The translations under genes were made by a program, and so were the position numbers. 64,000 bases of DNA, taken from Methylosinus trichosporium OB3b (GTDB lineage Bacteria; Pseudomonadota; Alphaproteobacteria; Rhizobiales; Beijerinckiaceae). The stretch spans positions 3,744,001 through 3,808,000 of the forward strand of contig NZ_CP023737.1 in assembly GCF_002752655.1 (NCBI RefSeq), given 5' to 3'. Position 1 is the stretch's first letter; the number at the start of each line of letters is the position of its first letter. This document shows, piece by piece, positions 41,328 to 50,049 of the stretch. Below the pieces are notes generated by a model. That model worked only from the letters and a program-made list of their open reading frames with translations, was not told the origin of the DNA and searched no databases.

Positions 41328-42452
41328 ATGGCGAAACCGGCGTCCGAGGTGCTGCGCATGGTCGTCGAGACCGCATTTGCGGCGCGAATGCTGGTTAGCG
41401 CCGCCGATGATCGCATCGTTTATGTCAATCGCGCCGCGGAGGACACGTTCGGCTATTCCTCCGACGAGCTCATCGACGCCGAGGTCGACATTCTGCTGCC
41501 GTCGCGCATGCGCGCGCTTCATCGCGAGCTGCGTCAGGCGTACTACCGCAGTCCGAGCCGCGTCCTGATCGGCCTCGACCGCGACATTTACGCTGTGCGC
41601 AAGAGCGGGGCCGAGTTTCCGGTGCATATCGGGCTCGCGCCGATCCAAGACGACAATGGCGCTCTGTTCGTCGCGGTCACGGTCTTCGATATTTCGCATC
41701 ACAAGGAGATCGAGCGCCAGCTCGTCGAACGCGCGCATGAGCTCGAGCTCGCCAATGAGCGTCTCGCGCGCTTCGCTTATGTCGCCTCGCATGATCTGCA
41801 GGAGCCGTTGCGCAAGATCGCCGCTTTCGCGCAGATGATGGAGCGCGCGCTCGAGCGCAACGACCGCACCGAGGCCGTTCATGCGACCGAGGTGCTGCGC
41901 AGCTCCGCGCTGCGGGCGCGCGAGCTGGTCAATGGATTGCTCGCCTATTCGCGCCAGGTGTCGACGCCGCCGCGGTTGGAACGGCTCTTGCTGCGCGGAG
42001 AGATCGAAGCGGTGGTCTCGGATTTTTCCGAGCTCATTCGCCAGACCGGCGCGCAGATCGTCAACGAGGTCGCGGCCGGCGTGACGGTCGACGCGGACAA
42101 GGCTCAATTCGAGCGCTGTCTGTCGAGCCTTTTGTCGAACGCCATCAAATATCGCAAGCCGCAGCTCACGCCGCGCATCGTGTTCTCCGCGAAGGACGGG
42201 GACGAGCTGCACGTCTCCGTCGCCGACAATGGCATCGGCTTCGAACCCAAGCACGCCGAGGCGATTTTCGAGCCGCTGAAGCGCCTGCACAGCTTTTCGC
42301 AATATCCCGGCGCCGGAGTCGGCCTCGCCTTGTGCAAGGCCACATGCGAGCGGCATCATTGGCGGATCGAGGCCGTCTCGCAGCTCGGCGCCGGCGCGAC
42401 CTTCACTCTATCCATTCCCCATGGGGAGACGGCGGCTCCGCGCGCGGCGTGA
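41328..42452 (+). CDS. PAS-domain histidine kinase
   Basis: A 374-residue cytoplasmic kinase with one PAS domain (VSAADDRIVYVNRAAEDTFGYS), then HisKA with the phospho-acceptor His in FAYVASHDLQEPLRKI, and HATPase_c with N box NAIKYRKPQ and G boxes DNGIGF and GAGVGLALC. It may be co-transcribed with the hybrid kinase upstream. GTG 41274 would add 18 residues; ATG 41328 fits the PAS domain better. It is a close paralogue of the degenerate kinase at 55535-56611. Confidence 0.88.
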   Translation: MAKPASEVLRMVVETAFAARMLVSAADDRIVYVNRAAEDTFGYSSDELIDAEVDILLPSRMRALHRELRQAYYRSPSRVLIGLDRDIYAVRKSGAEFPVHIGLAPIQDDNGALFVAVTVFDISHHKEIERQLVERAHELELANERLARFAYVASHDLQEPLRKIAAFAQMMERALERNDRTEAVHATEVLRSSALRARELVNGLLAYSRQVSTPPRLERLLLRGEIEAVVSDFSELIRQTGAQIVNEVAAGVTVDADKAQFERCLSSLLSNAIKYRKPQLTPRIVFSAKDGDELHVSVADNGIGFEPKHAEAIFEPLKRLHSFSQYPGAGVGLALCKATCERHHWRIEAVSQLGAGATFTLSIPHGETAAPRAA

Positions 42453-42455
42453 GGC

Positions 42456-43319
42456 TCACGCCTCCACGAGCTTCAAGGTGAGGCATTTGGCTGAGCCGCC
42501 CGCCTTCATGAACTCGCCGAGCGGCGTCAGCAGCGGCGCGAAGCCGGCGGCCCGCAGGCGATTTTGCAATGCGGGCGAGGCGTCGTTCATGACGATCTCA
42601 CCGCAAAGGTCGACGGCGTTGCAGGCGAAGCGCGACGCGTCGTCCTCGCCGATCTCGATGCGTTTTTCCGGCGGCGTCTCGCGCTCGATCGCCGCGCGCG
42701 ACTCGGCGTCGAACGCCGGCGGATGATACATCACGAAGCCGCCGGCGAGCGGGCAGAAGCAGGTGTCGAGATGATAGAAGCGCGGATCGATGAGGCGCAG
42801 GCCGATCACGCGCCGCTCGAGCACGGCCTCCAGCGTCTGCGGCGCGGCGGCGTCGGAACGCATGCCATAGCCGCACCAGACGAGCTTCTGCGCGCGATCG
42901 ATCAGCGCGTCGCCGGCGCCTTCGAAAGCGATGTCCTGGGGCCAGGGCGCGAGGTTAAATCCCTGCGCGGCGAAATGGGCGCGGAACAGCGGCTCCTCGG
43001 CGCGCCGCTCCTCGGCGCTGAAGCGGCTGACGACGACCGTGTCGCCGAGCGTGAAGCCGGCGTTGGCGGTGAACACCATGTCGGGCAGGCCCGCGGCGGG
43101 CGTCACCAGCTCGATGTCGACCGTCCGCGCGAGCGTGCGGCGCAATGTCTCCCATTGCGCGCGCGCCAGCGAGCGCGTCGCCTTGCCGATCTGATCGGCC
43201 ATCCACGGATTGATCACATAGCGCACGTCGAAATCATCCGGCGCGCACATCAAGATGCGCTGCCGCGCGTCGCGACGCGCAACGCCGGAGTTCTGCGCCA
43301 TGGCGAGCGGCTTGGTCAT
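42456..43319 (-). CDS. ArgZ-like arginine dihydrolase
   Basis: A 287-residue guanidine-group-modifying hydrolase. It matches the cyanobacterial ArgZ/AgrE N-domain closely in recalled sequence: INPWM, LPDMVFTANAG, EGAGDAL, RFYHLDTCFCPL and KAGGSAKCLTL. Asn86, His183 and Cys279 fall at a constant offset from the ArgZ residues Asn71, His168 and Cys264. ArgZ converts arginine to ornithine, CO2 and two ammonia, and its Asn is what separates it from arginine deiminases. The downstream position relative to ornithine aminotransferase fits that reaction. A dimethylarginine hydrolase is the alternative. Confidence 0.8.
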   Translation of the reverse strand: MTKPLAMAQNSGVARRDARQRILMCAPDDFDVRYVINPWMADQIGKATRSLARAQWETLRRTLARTVDIELVTPAAGLPDMVFTANAGFTLGDTVVVSRFSAEERRAEEPLFRAHFAAQGFNLAPWPQDIAFEGAGDALIDRAQKLVWCGYGMRSDAAAPQTLEAVLERRVIGLRLIDPRFYHLDTCFCPLAGGFVMYHPPAFDAESRAAIERETPPEKRIEIGEDDASRFACNAVDLCGEIVMNDASPALQNRLRAAGFAPLLTPLGEFMKAGGSAKCLTLKLVEA

Positions 43320-43365
43320 CGTCGTTCCTCACTGGGTTTGCTCACTAGCCGACTCTCGACGCGAG

Positions 43366-43394
43366 CTCCTTCTCCCGCGAGCGGGAGAAGGGAG
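43366..43394. repeat. Hairpin between rocD and the arginine dihydrolase gene
   Basis: CTCCTTCTCCCGC and GCGGGAGAAGGGAG form a strong hairpin around GA. A T-rich tract follows on the + strand only, so it is not an obvious terminator for these minus-strand genes. Similar hairpins are widespread dispersed repeats in Hyphomicrobiales. Confidence 0.5.
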
Positions 43395-43420
43395 CGCCCT
43401 TTTCTTTATTCTTTCGCTTT

Positions 43421-44650
43421 TCACCCCACCGCTCGGCGCGGCGTGCGGCGCGAAACCATTTCGGCGAGCGTCTCCTCGAGGCGATCGAGCGCGAGATCGA
43501 GGTCCGCGCGTGCGATCACCAGCGGCGGCGAGAGTCGCACTACCTGCTGATGCGTCACCGTCGACAGCACGCCCTTCTCGCACAGCCGCTCGCAAATCTC
43601 ACGCCCGGTCGCATAGAAGGGATCGATCTCGACGCCGGCCCAGAGGCCGAGGCCGCGCACGTCGCGCAGCGCCGGGCTGTCGACCGCGCGCAGGCGGCTC
43701 AGCATATGCTCGCCGAGATCGCGGCTGCGCTCGACGAGCTTCTCGTCGCGCATCACATGCAGCGCCTCGAGCGCCACCGCGGCGGCGAGCGTGTTGCCGC
43801 CGAAGGTCGAGCCATGCGAGCCCGGCGTGAACATGTCCATCAGCGCGCGCGTTCCGACGAAGGCCGACACCGGCAGCACGCCGCCGCCGAGCGCCTTGCC
43901 GAGCATGACGCCGTCGGGCTTCACATTCTCGTGCTGGAACGCGAACCAGGCGCCCGTGCGCCCCAATCCCGCCTGCACCTCGTCGACGATGAGCAGCAGG
44001 CCGCGCGCGTCGCAGAGCTTGCGCAGTCCGGCGAGCCAGCCCTTCGGCGGCACGATGACGCCGGCCTCGCCCTGCACGGGCTCGACCATGATCGCGACCG
44101 TATTGGGTCCGATCGCCTTTTCCGTCGCGGCGAGATCGCCGAAGGGAACGGCGCGAAAGCCCGGCGCGAAGGGACCGAAGCCGTCGCGATAGGAATCCTC
44201 CGAGGAGAAGCCGATGATCGTCGTCGTGCGGCCATGGAAATTGCCGGCGGCGACGAGAATCTCGGGATCGGCTAGCCGGCGCACGCGATGGCCGTAGCGG
44301 CGCGCCGCCTTGATCGCCGTCTCCACCGCTTCGGCGCCCGTGTTCATCGGCAGAGCGACGTCGAGTCCGGTGAGCGCGCAGAGCTCGGTGAGAAAGGCGT
44401 CGAGACGATCGTCGAAATAAGCGCGCGAGGGCACGGCGAGACGCTGAGCCTGCGCGGTCAGCGCAGCGAGAATGCGCGGATGCGCATGGCCATGGCTGAC
44501 GGCGGAATAGGCGCTCATCATATCGACATAGCGTCGGCCGTCGACGTCATAGAGATGCGCGCCTTCGCCGCGCGTCAGCACGACAGGCAGCGGCGCATAA
44601 TTGCGCGCGCGGTGCGGATTGTCGCGGATGTCTTGCAGCTTCGCGTTCAT
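43421..44650 (-). CDS. rocD: Ornithine aminotransferase
   Basis: A 409-residue class III PLP aminotransferase that moves the delta-amino group of ornithine to 2-oxoglutarate, giving glutamate semialdehyde. NTGAEAVETAIKAAR is the cofactor-binding region typical of OAT, VDEVQAGLGRTG holds the PLP-ring Asp, and the Schiff-base Lys is in MLGKALGGG. The open frame extends well beyond 44650, but ATG 44650 begins the homologous sequence. It is followed by the arginine dihydrolase gene and is divergent from the aldehyde dehydrogenase. A lysine delta/epsilon activity is possible in this context. Confidence 0.9.
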   Translation of the reverse strand: MNAKLQDIRDNPHRARNYAPLPVVLTRGEGAHLYDVDGRRYVDMMSAYSAVSHGHAHPRILAALTAQAQRLAVPSRAYFDDRLDAFLTELCALTGLDVALPMNTGAEAVETAIKAARRYGHRVRRLADPEILVAAGNFHGRTTTIIGFSSEDSYRDGFGPFAPGFRAVPFGDLAATEKAIGPNTVAIMVEPVQGEAGVIVPPKGWLAGLRKLCDARGLLLIVDEVQAGLGRTGAWFAFQHENVKPDGVMLGKALGGGVLPVSAFVGTRALMDMFTPGSHGSTFGGNTLAAAVALEALHVMRDEKLVERSRDLGEHMLSRLRAVDSPALRDVRGLGLWAGVEIDPFYATGREICERLCEKGVLSTVTHQQVVRLSPPLVIARADLDLALDRLEETLAEMVSRRTPRRAVG

Positions 44651-44868
44651 GAATTCGGGACCTCGCTGTTGTCGGGCTGCACGCGGCCTCGCCTCGACGA
44701 TTTTCGTGCGGGCGGCCGGCGGCGGCTCCCGCCGTCTTTCGCGCGCGGGAGCGATTGCAATGCGGAGCGCGTCGATCCGACGCTCCGGCGATCGATTGCA
44801 AATACATCGAACGCGAGCTATTTGCGAGACAAATAATCCATTGGCCGGGCTCGAAGGGAAGAACAGTG

Positions 44869-46404
44869 ATGCAAACGCCAACGAAACCCTGCGGAATCGC
44901 GACGAATGCCGCCGATATTCTCGGCAAGCTCAACGTCGAGTCAGAGCTGTTCGAGCGCGGTAGTCTACATTCACGCTCGCCGATTACCGGTGAAGTCATC
45001 GCTTCCGTGAAGACGAGCGATAACGTTGCTTTGGATCGCGCGATCGCCGCCGCCGACGCCGCCTTCCGCCGCTGGCGCATGGTTCCGCCGCCGCGGCGCG
45101 GCGAGCTGGTGCGCCTGCTCGGGGAGGAGCTGCGCGCGGCGAAGAGCGAGCTGGCGCAGCTCGTCACCATCGAGGCCGGCAAGATCGCCTCCGAGGCGCA
45201 GGGCGAAGTGCAGGAGATGATCGACATCTGCGACTATGCCGTCGGCCTGTCGCGCCAGCTCTACGGGCTCACCATCGCCACCGAGCGGCCCGGCCATCGC
45301 ATGATGGAGACCTGGCATCCGCTCGGCGTCGTCGGCATCGTCACCAGCTTCAACTTCCCCGTCGCAGTGTGGGCGTGGAACGCGGCGATCGCGCTCGTCT
45401 GCGGCGACGCTCTCGTATGGAAGCCTTCGGAGAAGACGCCGCTGACCGCGCTGGCGACGCAGGCTCTGTTCGAGCGCGCGGCGAAGCGTTTCGGCGACGA
45501 GGCGCCGAAGGGCCTTTGCAGTCTCGCCATTGGCGGACGCGAGCTCGGCGAGGCGCTCGTCGACGACAAGCGCGTTCCGCTCGTCTCGGCGACGGGCTCC
45601 ACCGCCATGGGCCGCGCTGTGGGCCCGCGCCTCGCGCAGCGCTTCGCGCGCTCCATTCTGGAGCTCGGCGGCAACAACGCCGCCATCGTCTGCCCTTCGG
45701 CGTCGCTCGATCTCGCCGTGCGCGCCATCGCCTTTTCCGCCATGGGCACGGCCGGCCAGCGCTGTACCAGCCTGCGGCGGCTGATCGCGCATGACAGCGT
45801 CTATGACCAATTGCTGCCGCGGCTGCATTCCGCCTATCGCACCGTCGCGGTCGGCGATCCGCGCGAAGGAAAGCATCTCGTCGGTCCGCTGATCGACGAG
45901 GACTCCTATCGCCGCATGCGCGACGCGCTGGCCGAGGCGCGCGATCTCGGCGCCCGCGTCACCGGCGGCGAGCGCATTCTCTCCGACCGCTGGCCCAATG
46001 CGTTCTACGCTCGCCCGGCGCTGGTGGAGCTGCGCGAGCAGGCGGCGGTGGCGAGGCGCGAGACCTTCGCGCCGATCCTCTATGCGATGCGTTATCGCGA
46101 TCTCGCCGAAGCCGTGGCGATGCAGAACGACGTGTCGCACGGTCTCGCCTCGTCGATCTTCACCAGCGATCTGCGCGAGGCGGAGCGCTTTCTCTCGCCC
46201 GAAGGCTCGGACTGCGGCATCGCCAATGTGAATATCGGCCCGTCGGGCGCCGAGATCGGCGGCGCATTCGGCGGCGAGAAGGAGACCGGCGGCGGTCGCG
46301 AGGCGGGCTCCGACGCGTGGAAGGCCTATATGAGACGCGCGACCAACACGATCAATTATTCGAGCGCGCTGCCGCTCGCGCAGGGCGTTCAGTTCGACTT
46401 GTGA
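44869..46404 (+). CDS. amaB: ALDH7-type semialdehyde dehydrogenase
   Basis: A 511-residue aldehyde dehydrogenase that resembles the ALDH7/antiquitin family (alpha-aminoadipate semialdehyde dehydrogenase). The general-base Glu is in LELGGNNA and the nucleophile Cys in GQRCTSLRR; SFNFPVAVWAWN and the ending GGGREAGSDAWKAYMRR are ALDH7-like. In lysine breakdown this enzyme makes 2-aminoadipate. The next gene encodes the 2-oxoadipate enzyme HglS, which supports this reading over the proline-related P5C reaction. GAAGGGAAG precedes the start; GTG 44866 is also possible. Confidence 0.85.
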   Translation: MQTPTKPCGIATNAADILGKLNVESELFERGSLHSRSPITGEVIASVKTSDNVALDRAIAAADAAFRRWRMVPPPRRGELVRLLGEELRAAKSELAQLVTIEAGKIASEAQGEVQEMIDICDYAVGLSRQLYGLTIATERPGHRMMETWHPLGVVGIVTSFNFPVAVWAWNAAIALVCGDALVWKPSEKTPLTALATQALFERAAKRFGDEAPKGLCSLAIGGRELGEALVDDKRVPLVSATGSTAMGRAVGPRLAQRFARSILELGGNNAAIVCPSASLDLAVRAIAFSAMGTAGQRCTSLRRLIAHDSVYDQLLPRLHSAYRTVAVGDPREGKHLVGPLIDEDSYRRMRDALAEARDLGARVTGGERILSDRWPNAFYARPALVELREQAAVARRETFAPILYAMRYRDLAEAVAMQNDVSHGLASSIFTSDLREAERFLSPEGSDCGIANVNIGPSGAEIGGAFGGEKETGGGREAGSDAWKAYMRRATNTINYSSALPLAQGVQFDL

Positions 46405-46411
46405 CAACGCT

Positions 46412-46492
46412 GTCATTGCGAGGAGCGCAGCGACGAAGCAGTCCAGAGGCCGCACCACGGCTGAAGGATCGTTTCGCTCCGCTCGCAATGAC
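46412..46492. repeat. GTCATTGCGAG inverted repeat
   Basis: GTCATTGCGAG and CTCGCAATGAC bound an 81-base element, with inner AGCGCAGCGACGAAGC-like and GGATCGTTTCGCTCCG segments. Elements with these ends are well-known dispersed repeats in many proteobacteria. It sits between the dehydrogenase and hglS genes. Confidence 0.7.
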
Positions 46493-46514
46493 CGCGAGAC
46501 AACGGAGACCGGCT

Positions 46515-47882
46515 ATGACGCAATTGGTATCCGCCGACACGATCCGCGCGATGTTCTCAGCGGCGATGACGCAAATGTATCGCGCCGAGGTTCCGCAATA
46601 TCAAAAGCTCGCCCATATCGTCGCCGAGGTCGACGGCCGCACGCTCGCCGCCGACGAGACGCTCGAGCAGCGACTGCGGAGCGCCGGCCGCTATGATCTC
46701 ATCGGCGTCGAGCGTCACGGCGCCATTCGCGTCGGCCGGCCGCAGGAGCTGTCGGGCCTTCGCCGCCTCTTCGCCGTGATGGGCATGAGTCCTGTCGGCT
46801 ATTACGATCTCGCGCCCGCCGGCGTGCCGGTGCATTCCACCTGCTTCCGTCCGGTGACGGAGCAATCGACGCGCGCCTGTCCCTTCCGCATCTTCACCTC
46901 GCTGCTGCGTCCCGAGCTGATCGAGGACGCGGCGCTGCGCCGCGACGCTATGGCGATTCTCGAGCGTCGCCGCATCTTCACGCCGCGCTGCGAGCATCTG
47001 ATCGAGATCGCCGAAGCCCATGGCGGCCTCAGCGAAGCGCAGGCGATGGAGTTCGTTCACGAGGCGACGGAGACTTTCCGCTGGCATGGGCGGGCGAAGG
47101 TCTCGCTCGACGCCTATCGCAAATTCCTTGCCGCGCATCCGCTCGTCGCCGACGTCGTGTGCTTCCACGGGCCGCACATCAATCATCTCACTCTGCCGAC
47201 GCTCGACATCGACGCCGTGCAGCAGTCGATGATCGAGCATGAGCTCGATCCCAAATCGATCGTCGAGGGCCCGCCGCGCCGGCGCGCGCCGATTCTCTTG
47301 CGCCAGACGAGCTTCAAGGCGATCGCGGAGACGGCGCAGTTCGACGGCGAGACAGGCGCGCACAAGGCGCGCTTCGGCGAGATCGAGCAGCGCGGCGCGG
47401 CGCTGACCGCGGACGGCCGCGCGCTCTATGACGAGCTGCTGGCGCAGACGCTCGCCGCCGCCCCGCCGAGCGAGGCGAGCGCGGCCGCCTATGGCGCCGA
47501 GCTGGCGCGCCGCTTCGAGAATTTTCCCGACGACGCCGAGACCTTGCGCCGCCGCCATCTCGCTTTCTTCCGCTATGCGCCGGCGGCGGGCGTCCGCAAG
47601 GGCTCCGGCCGCGGCGGTCTCGATGCGCTGGTCCGCGACGGCCTCGTTCGCGCCGAGCCGATATTCTACGAGGATTTCCTGCCCGTCAGCGCCGCCGGCA
47701 TCTTCCAGTCCAATCTCGGCGAGGGCGGTCGCCGCGAGCTCGCCGCCGGCGCCGCTCGAGGAGCCTTCGAGGAGGCGCTGGGCGCAACGCCCGCCGATGA
47801 GCTGGCGCTCTATGCGCAATCGGAGGAGGCCTCCATTCGCGCGACGCTCGAGGCGCTGGGCGCGGCGGAGACGGCGGTGTGA
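46515..47882 (+). CDS. hglS: 2-oxoadipate dioxygenase/decarboxylase
   Basis: A 455-residue member of the former DUF1338 (YdcJ) family, now known as HglS, which converts 2-oxoadipate to D-2-hydroxyglutarate in lysine catabolism. ERHGAIRVG gives metal ligand His68 and substrate-binding Arg72, HINHLTLPTLDID gives His224, and FGEIEQRG gives the third ligand Glu; these parallel His70, Arg74, His226 and Glu294 of the Pseudomonas putida enzyme. ATG 46515 has CGGAGACC upstream. It follows the ALDH7-type gene with a repeat between. Confidence 0.9.
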   Translation: MTQLVSADTIRAMFSAAMTQMYRAEVPQYQKLAHIVAEVDGRTLAADETLEQRLRSAGRYDLIGVERHGAIRVGRPQELSGLRRLFAVMGMSPVGYYDLAPAGVPVHSTCFRPVTEQSTRACPFRIFTSLLRPELIEDAALRRDAMAILERRRIFTPRCEHLIEIAEAHGGLSEAQAMEFVHEATETFRWHGRAKVSLDAYRKFLAAHPLVADVVCFHGPHINHLTLPTLDIDAVQQSMIEHELDPKSIVEGPPRRRAPILLRQTSFKAIAETAQFDGETGAHKARFGEIEQRGAALTADGRALYDELLAQTLAAAPPSEASAAAYGAELARRFENFPDDAETLRRRHLAFFRYAPAAGVRKGSGRGGLDALVRDGLVRAEPIFYEDFLPVSAAGIFQSNLGEGGRRELAAGAARGAFEEALGATPADELALYAQSEEASIRATLEALGAAETAV

Positions 47883-47886
47883 GCGC

Positions 47887-48315
47887 TCACTCCGCCGCGA
47901 CCGCCAGAGGCGCCGCGCGCGCCGAGCGGGAGAGATAACGGCGGCACTGCTGCTCGCAATCATAGCCGAGCAATGTGCCGAGCATGAAATCCTCTTCCGC
48001 CGTCAGCGTGTTGAGCGGACGCGTCACCAGCGCGCGCGCCACGGCGACATGAGCGGGGCGGCCGAAGAAGAGATTGGCCTTGGCCGGGCCGAGCTCCTGC
48101 ACGAAACATTCGATGCCCTGAGCCCCCAGCCGGTCGAGCGCCAGCCGCAGCTCGCGGCGAGAGAGCGTCATCAGGAACAGCGCGCGCACGCCGCGGCTGT
48201 ATTCGTAGATGTTGTGATGGAGCAGCCGCAGCACCGGCGCCGCTTCCGCCGAGAGCCGGGTGAGGGAGGGGAGAGGCCGCACGGCCTCCCCGCTCAGAGC
48301 AATTGGCTCAGCCAT
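47887..48315 (-). CDS. DUF2023 family protein
   Basis: A 142-residue small soluble protein matching DUF2023 through LLHHNIYEYSRGVRALFLMTL, LFFGRPA and VTRPLNTLTAEEDFMLGTLLGYD, followed by a CEQQC pair. This family is habitually encoded next to flavodoxin, as here; its first 22 bases overlap the flavodoxin gene end. A role in flavodoxin function or maturation is inferred from that linkage only. The two cysteines near the C-terminus could bind metal or form a disulfide. Confidence 0.82.
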   Translation of the reverse strand: MAEPIALSGEAVRPLPSLTRLSAEAAPVLRLLHHNIYEYSRGVRALFLMTLSRRELRLALDRLGAQGIECFVQELGPAKANLFFGRPAHVAVARALVTRPLNTLTAEEDFMLGTLLGYDCEQQCRRYLSRSARAAPLAVAAE

Positions 48316-48776
48316 GCGGTCACTCGTTTCTCGGTCATGCCGGATTGTGTGTCGAGATCGAGCGCCAGCCCGACGAATTTGCCGTCGCGCTCGGCGGTGG
48401 AGCCGAGATAATCATAGCCCGCCGTTTCGGTGAAGCCGATCACCTTCGCGCCCAGCGCCGTCACCTCGTCATAGAGAATGCCCATGGCGTCGACGAAGGA
48501 GTGCGGATAGGTCTCCTGATCGCCGGTGCCGAACAGAGCGACTTTCTTGCCCTGCAGATTGGCGCCGCGCAGCTTGTCGATATTGTCCTCCCAATCCGTC
48601 TGCAGCGTGCCGTCGCCATAGGTCGGCGAGCCCAGGATCAGAAGATGACAATTCTCGAAATCATCGGTCGTCGCGTCCTTGATGTCGACCGATCGTCCCT
48701 GGCACTTCTTGGATATACGTGAGGCGACGCCTTTCGTCGCGCCGCCGTCGGAACCGAAGATCACTGTTATGCTCAT
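48294..48776 (-). CDS. fldA: Flavodoxin
   Basis: A 160-residue FMN electron carrier. The phosphate-binding loop reads GSDGGATKGVA rather than the usual T-G-N-T form, and the FMN loops are LGSPTYGDGTLQTDWED and GTGDQETYPHSFVDAMGILYD. This is the long-chain type, which often donates electrons to nitrogenase or replaces ferredoxin under iron limitation. ATG 48776 has GAGAGG upstream. An interrupted palindrome at 48933-48974 may be an operator. It overlaps DUF2023 downstream. Confidence 0.93.
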   Translation of the reverse strand: MSITVIFGSDGGATKGVASRISKKCQGRSVDIKDATTDDFENCHLLILGSPTYGDGTLQTDWEDNIDKLRGANLQGKKVALFGTGDQETYPHSFVDAMGILYDEVTALGAKVIGFTETAGYDYLGSTAERDGKFVGLALDLDTQSGMTEKRVTAWLSQLL

Positions 48777-48932
48777 GTCTTGCCTCTCAGTTTGGAATTG
48801 GACCAAATGGAATCCGGCTGTCGCATCGCGAAATACACAAGGCCATCGCTGCGTGAAAAGCAGTGCGTCTCGAACGAGAGGTAGATTATTGCGGCGCAAC
48901 TTGGTTGTAAATGACTAGGCTATCGAGAATTA

Positions 48933-48974
48933 TTACAATCTGGGTTGGAAATATTGTATTCGTTCCAATTGTAA
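48933..48974. promoter_or_regulatory. Interrupted palindrome upstream of fldA
   Basis: TTGGAA and TTCCAA are 12 bases apart, with TTACAAT and ATTGTAA further out. The patch is strikingly AT-rich for this genome. It lies about 160 bp upstream of the flavodoxin start and just beyond the end of the DUF1398 gene. It could be a regulator site for fldA or a terminator region. It does not match a Fur box well. Confidence 0.4.
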
Positions 48975-49073
48975 AAGAAGAGCGCCGATTCGACAGCGTT
49001 GCGAGTTGCGCGACGCGTAGCGGGCGTCTCGAGGCGCGGGGCGCCATTCTAGCCGACTGGATCGGAAAGCGTT

Positions 49074-49475
49074 CTAGCGCGGAAAATGCTCCACATGCGT
49101 TTCCGCGTCGCGGCCGAAATAGACGGCGCGGCGACCGGAGAAGGACACGAGATAGCCGGCGCAGCCGCCCGTCATGACCTTCTCGCAAAATCTCGCATAG
49201 GTGTAGCCGGGCGCCGATTGCTGCGCCTCCCGGATCGCCGCCACGAGAACGCCGGCGTCGAGCGCGGCGGCGACAGGCGCCGCATGGCGATGCGTCGGGA
49301 TGACGACACTGTCGCCGTCCGGCAGATAATAGGTCGCGGTCGCGCGACGAAAATCGATCGCATAGCTCTCGAATCCCGCCGCGATCAGCTGCGCGACGAT
49401 CTGTGGAAACGTCTTGGCTCCGCTCTCAGCCGCATGCAGGGAGGCTTCGGCGATTTCGCAAATTCGAGCGTCCAT
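49074..49475 (-). CDS. DUF1398 family protein
   Basis: A 133-residue soluble protein. VDFRRATATYYLPDGDS-like and GRRAVYFGRD..HVEHFP segments match DUF1398 (YbcV-like) as I recall it; function unknown. GAGGTGAACC precedes the ATG. It follows the MarR gene by 43 bp on the same strand, so it may be its co-transcribed target. No signal peptide. Confidence 0.75.
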   Translation of the reverse strand: MDARICEIAEASLHAAESGAKTFPQIVAQLIAAGFESYAIDFRRATATYYLPDGDSVVIPTHRHAAPVAAALDAGVLVAAIREAQQSAPGYTYARFCEKVMTGGCAGYLVSFSGRRAVYFGRDAETHVEHFPR

Positions 49476-49518
49476 TGGTTCACCTCATTGTTTCGTGACT
49501 TGCGGCGATGTCGCGCGT

Positions 49519-49974
49519 TCAATCCAGCGGCATGCGGGTCGGGCCGAGACGCGCGACCGTCTGCTCCAGAATCCGCCGCAGCGCGCGGCGGTCCTCGTCT
49601 TCAAGATGCGCGAAGCATTCGCTCTCGTTCTCATCGGCCAGCGCCGCCAGCTCCGGAACGAACTGCGCCCCCTCGGCCGTGAGCCGCAGCGTCTGCGCGC
49701 GCCTGTCGTCGCAATCGGCTGCGCGAATGACGAAGCCCTTGGCGATCAGCCGGTCGGCGAGCTTGGTGATCGCGCCGCGCGTCAGGCCCATGTCGATGGC
49801 CAATCGGCTGGGAGGGGTCGGCTCGCGGCCAAGCAACATGCGCATCAAGCCCCATTCGGCGACCGTCACATCCTTGTCCGCGAGCTTCCGGGCGAAGCCG
49901 TGCGACACGTGATTCGACAGCTGGCGCAGCCAATAGCCGAGATGGTCGGTCAGCTCGGGAACACGCGGGGACAT
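49519..49974 (-). CDS. MarR family transcriptional regulator
   Basis: A 151-residue winged-helix dimer of the MarR family. The DNA-recognition region is PSRLAIDMGLTRGAITKLADRLIAKG and the wing contains DRRAQTLRLTAEG. A large palindrome lies directly upstream (49988-50034) and is a good candidate autoregulatory operator. It probably controls itself and the downstream DUF1398 gene. The ligand is unknown. Confidence 0.88.
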   Translation of the reverse strand: MSPRVPELTDHLGYWLRQLSNHVSHGFARKLADKDVTVAEWGLMRMLLGREPTPPSRLAIDMGLTRGAITKLADRLIAKGFVIRAADCDDRRAQTLRLTAEGAQFVPELAALADENESECFAHLEDEDRRALRRILEQTVARLGPTRMPLD

Positions 49975-49987
49975 GGCGAGGGCTCCA

Positions 49988-50034
49988 TTTGATTGACTAG
50001 GAAACTAACTGACTTGGTTTCCTAGGCAATCAAA
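49988..50034. promoter_or_regulatory. Large palindromic operator upstream of the MarR gene
   Basis: Two 18-base arms (49988-50005 and 50017-50034) are reverse complements with one mismatch, separated by 11 bases. The arms begin with TTTGATTG and contain AGGAAAC. It is an AT-rich island 14 bp before the MarR start. Its size and position fit binding of one or two MarR dimers that block transcription. Confidence 0.65.
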
Positions 50035-50049
50035 TTCGCGGGTTGACAT

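Noticed and set aside
43366..43394. Intrinsic terminator for rocD
   Set aside because: The T-rich tract follows the hairpin on the + strand only, whereas rocD is transcribed on the minus strand; it is more likely a dispersed hairpin repeat.
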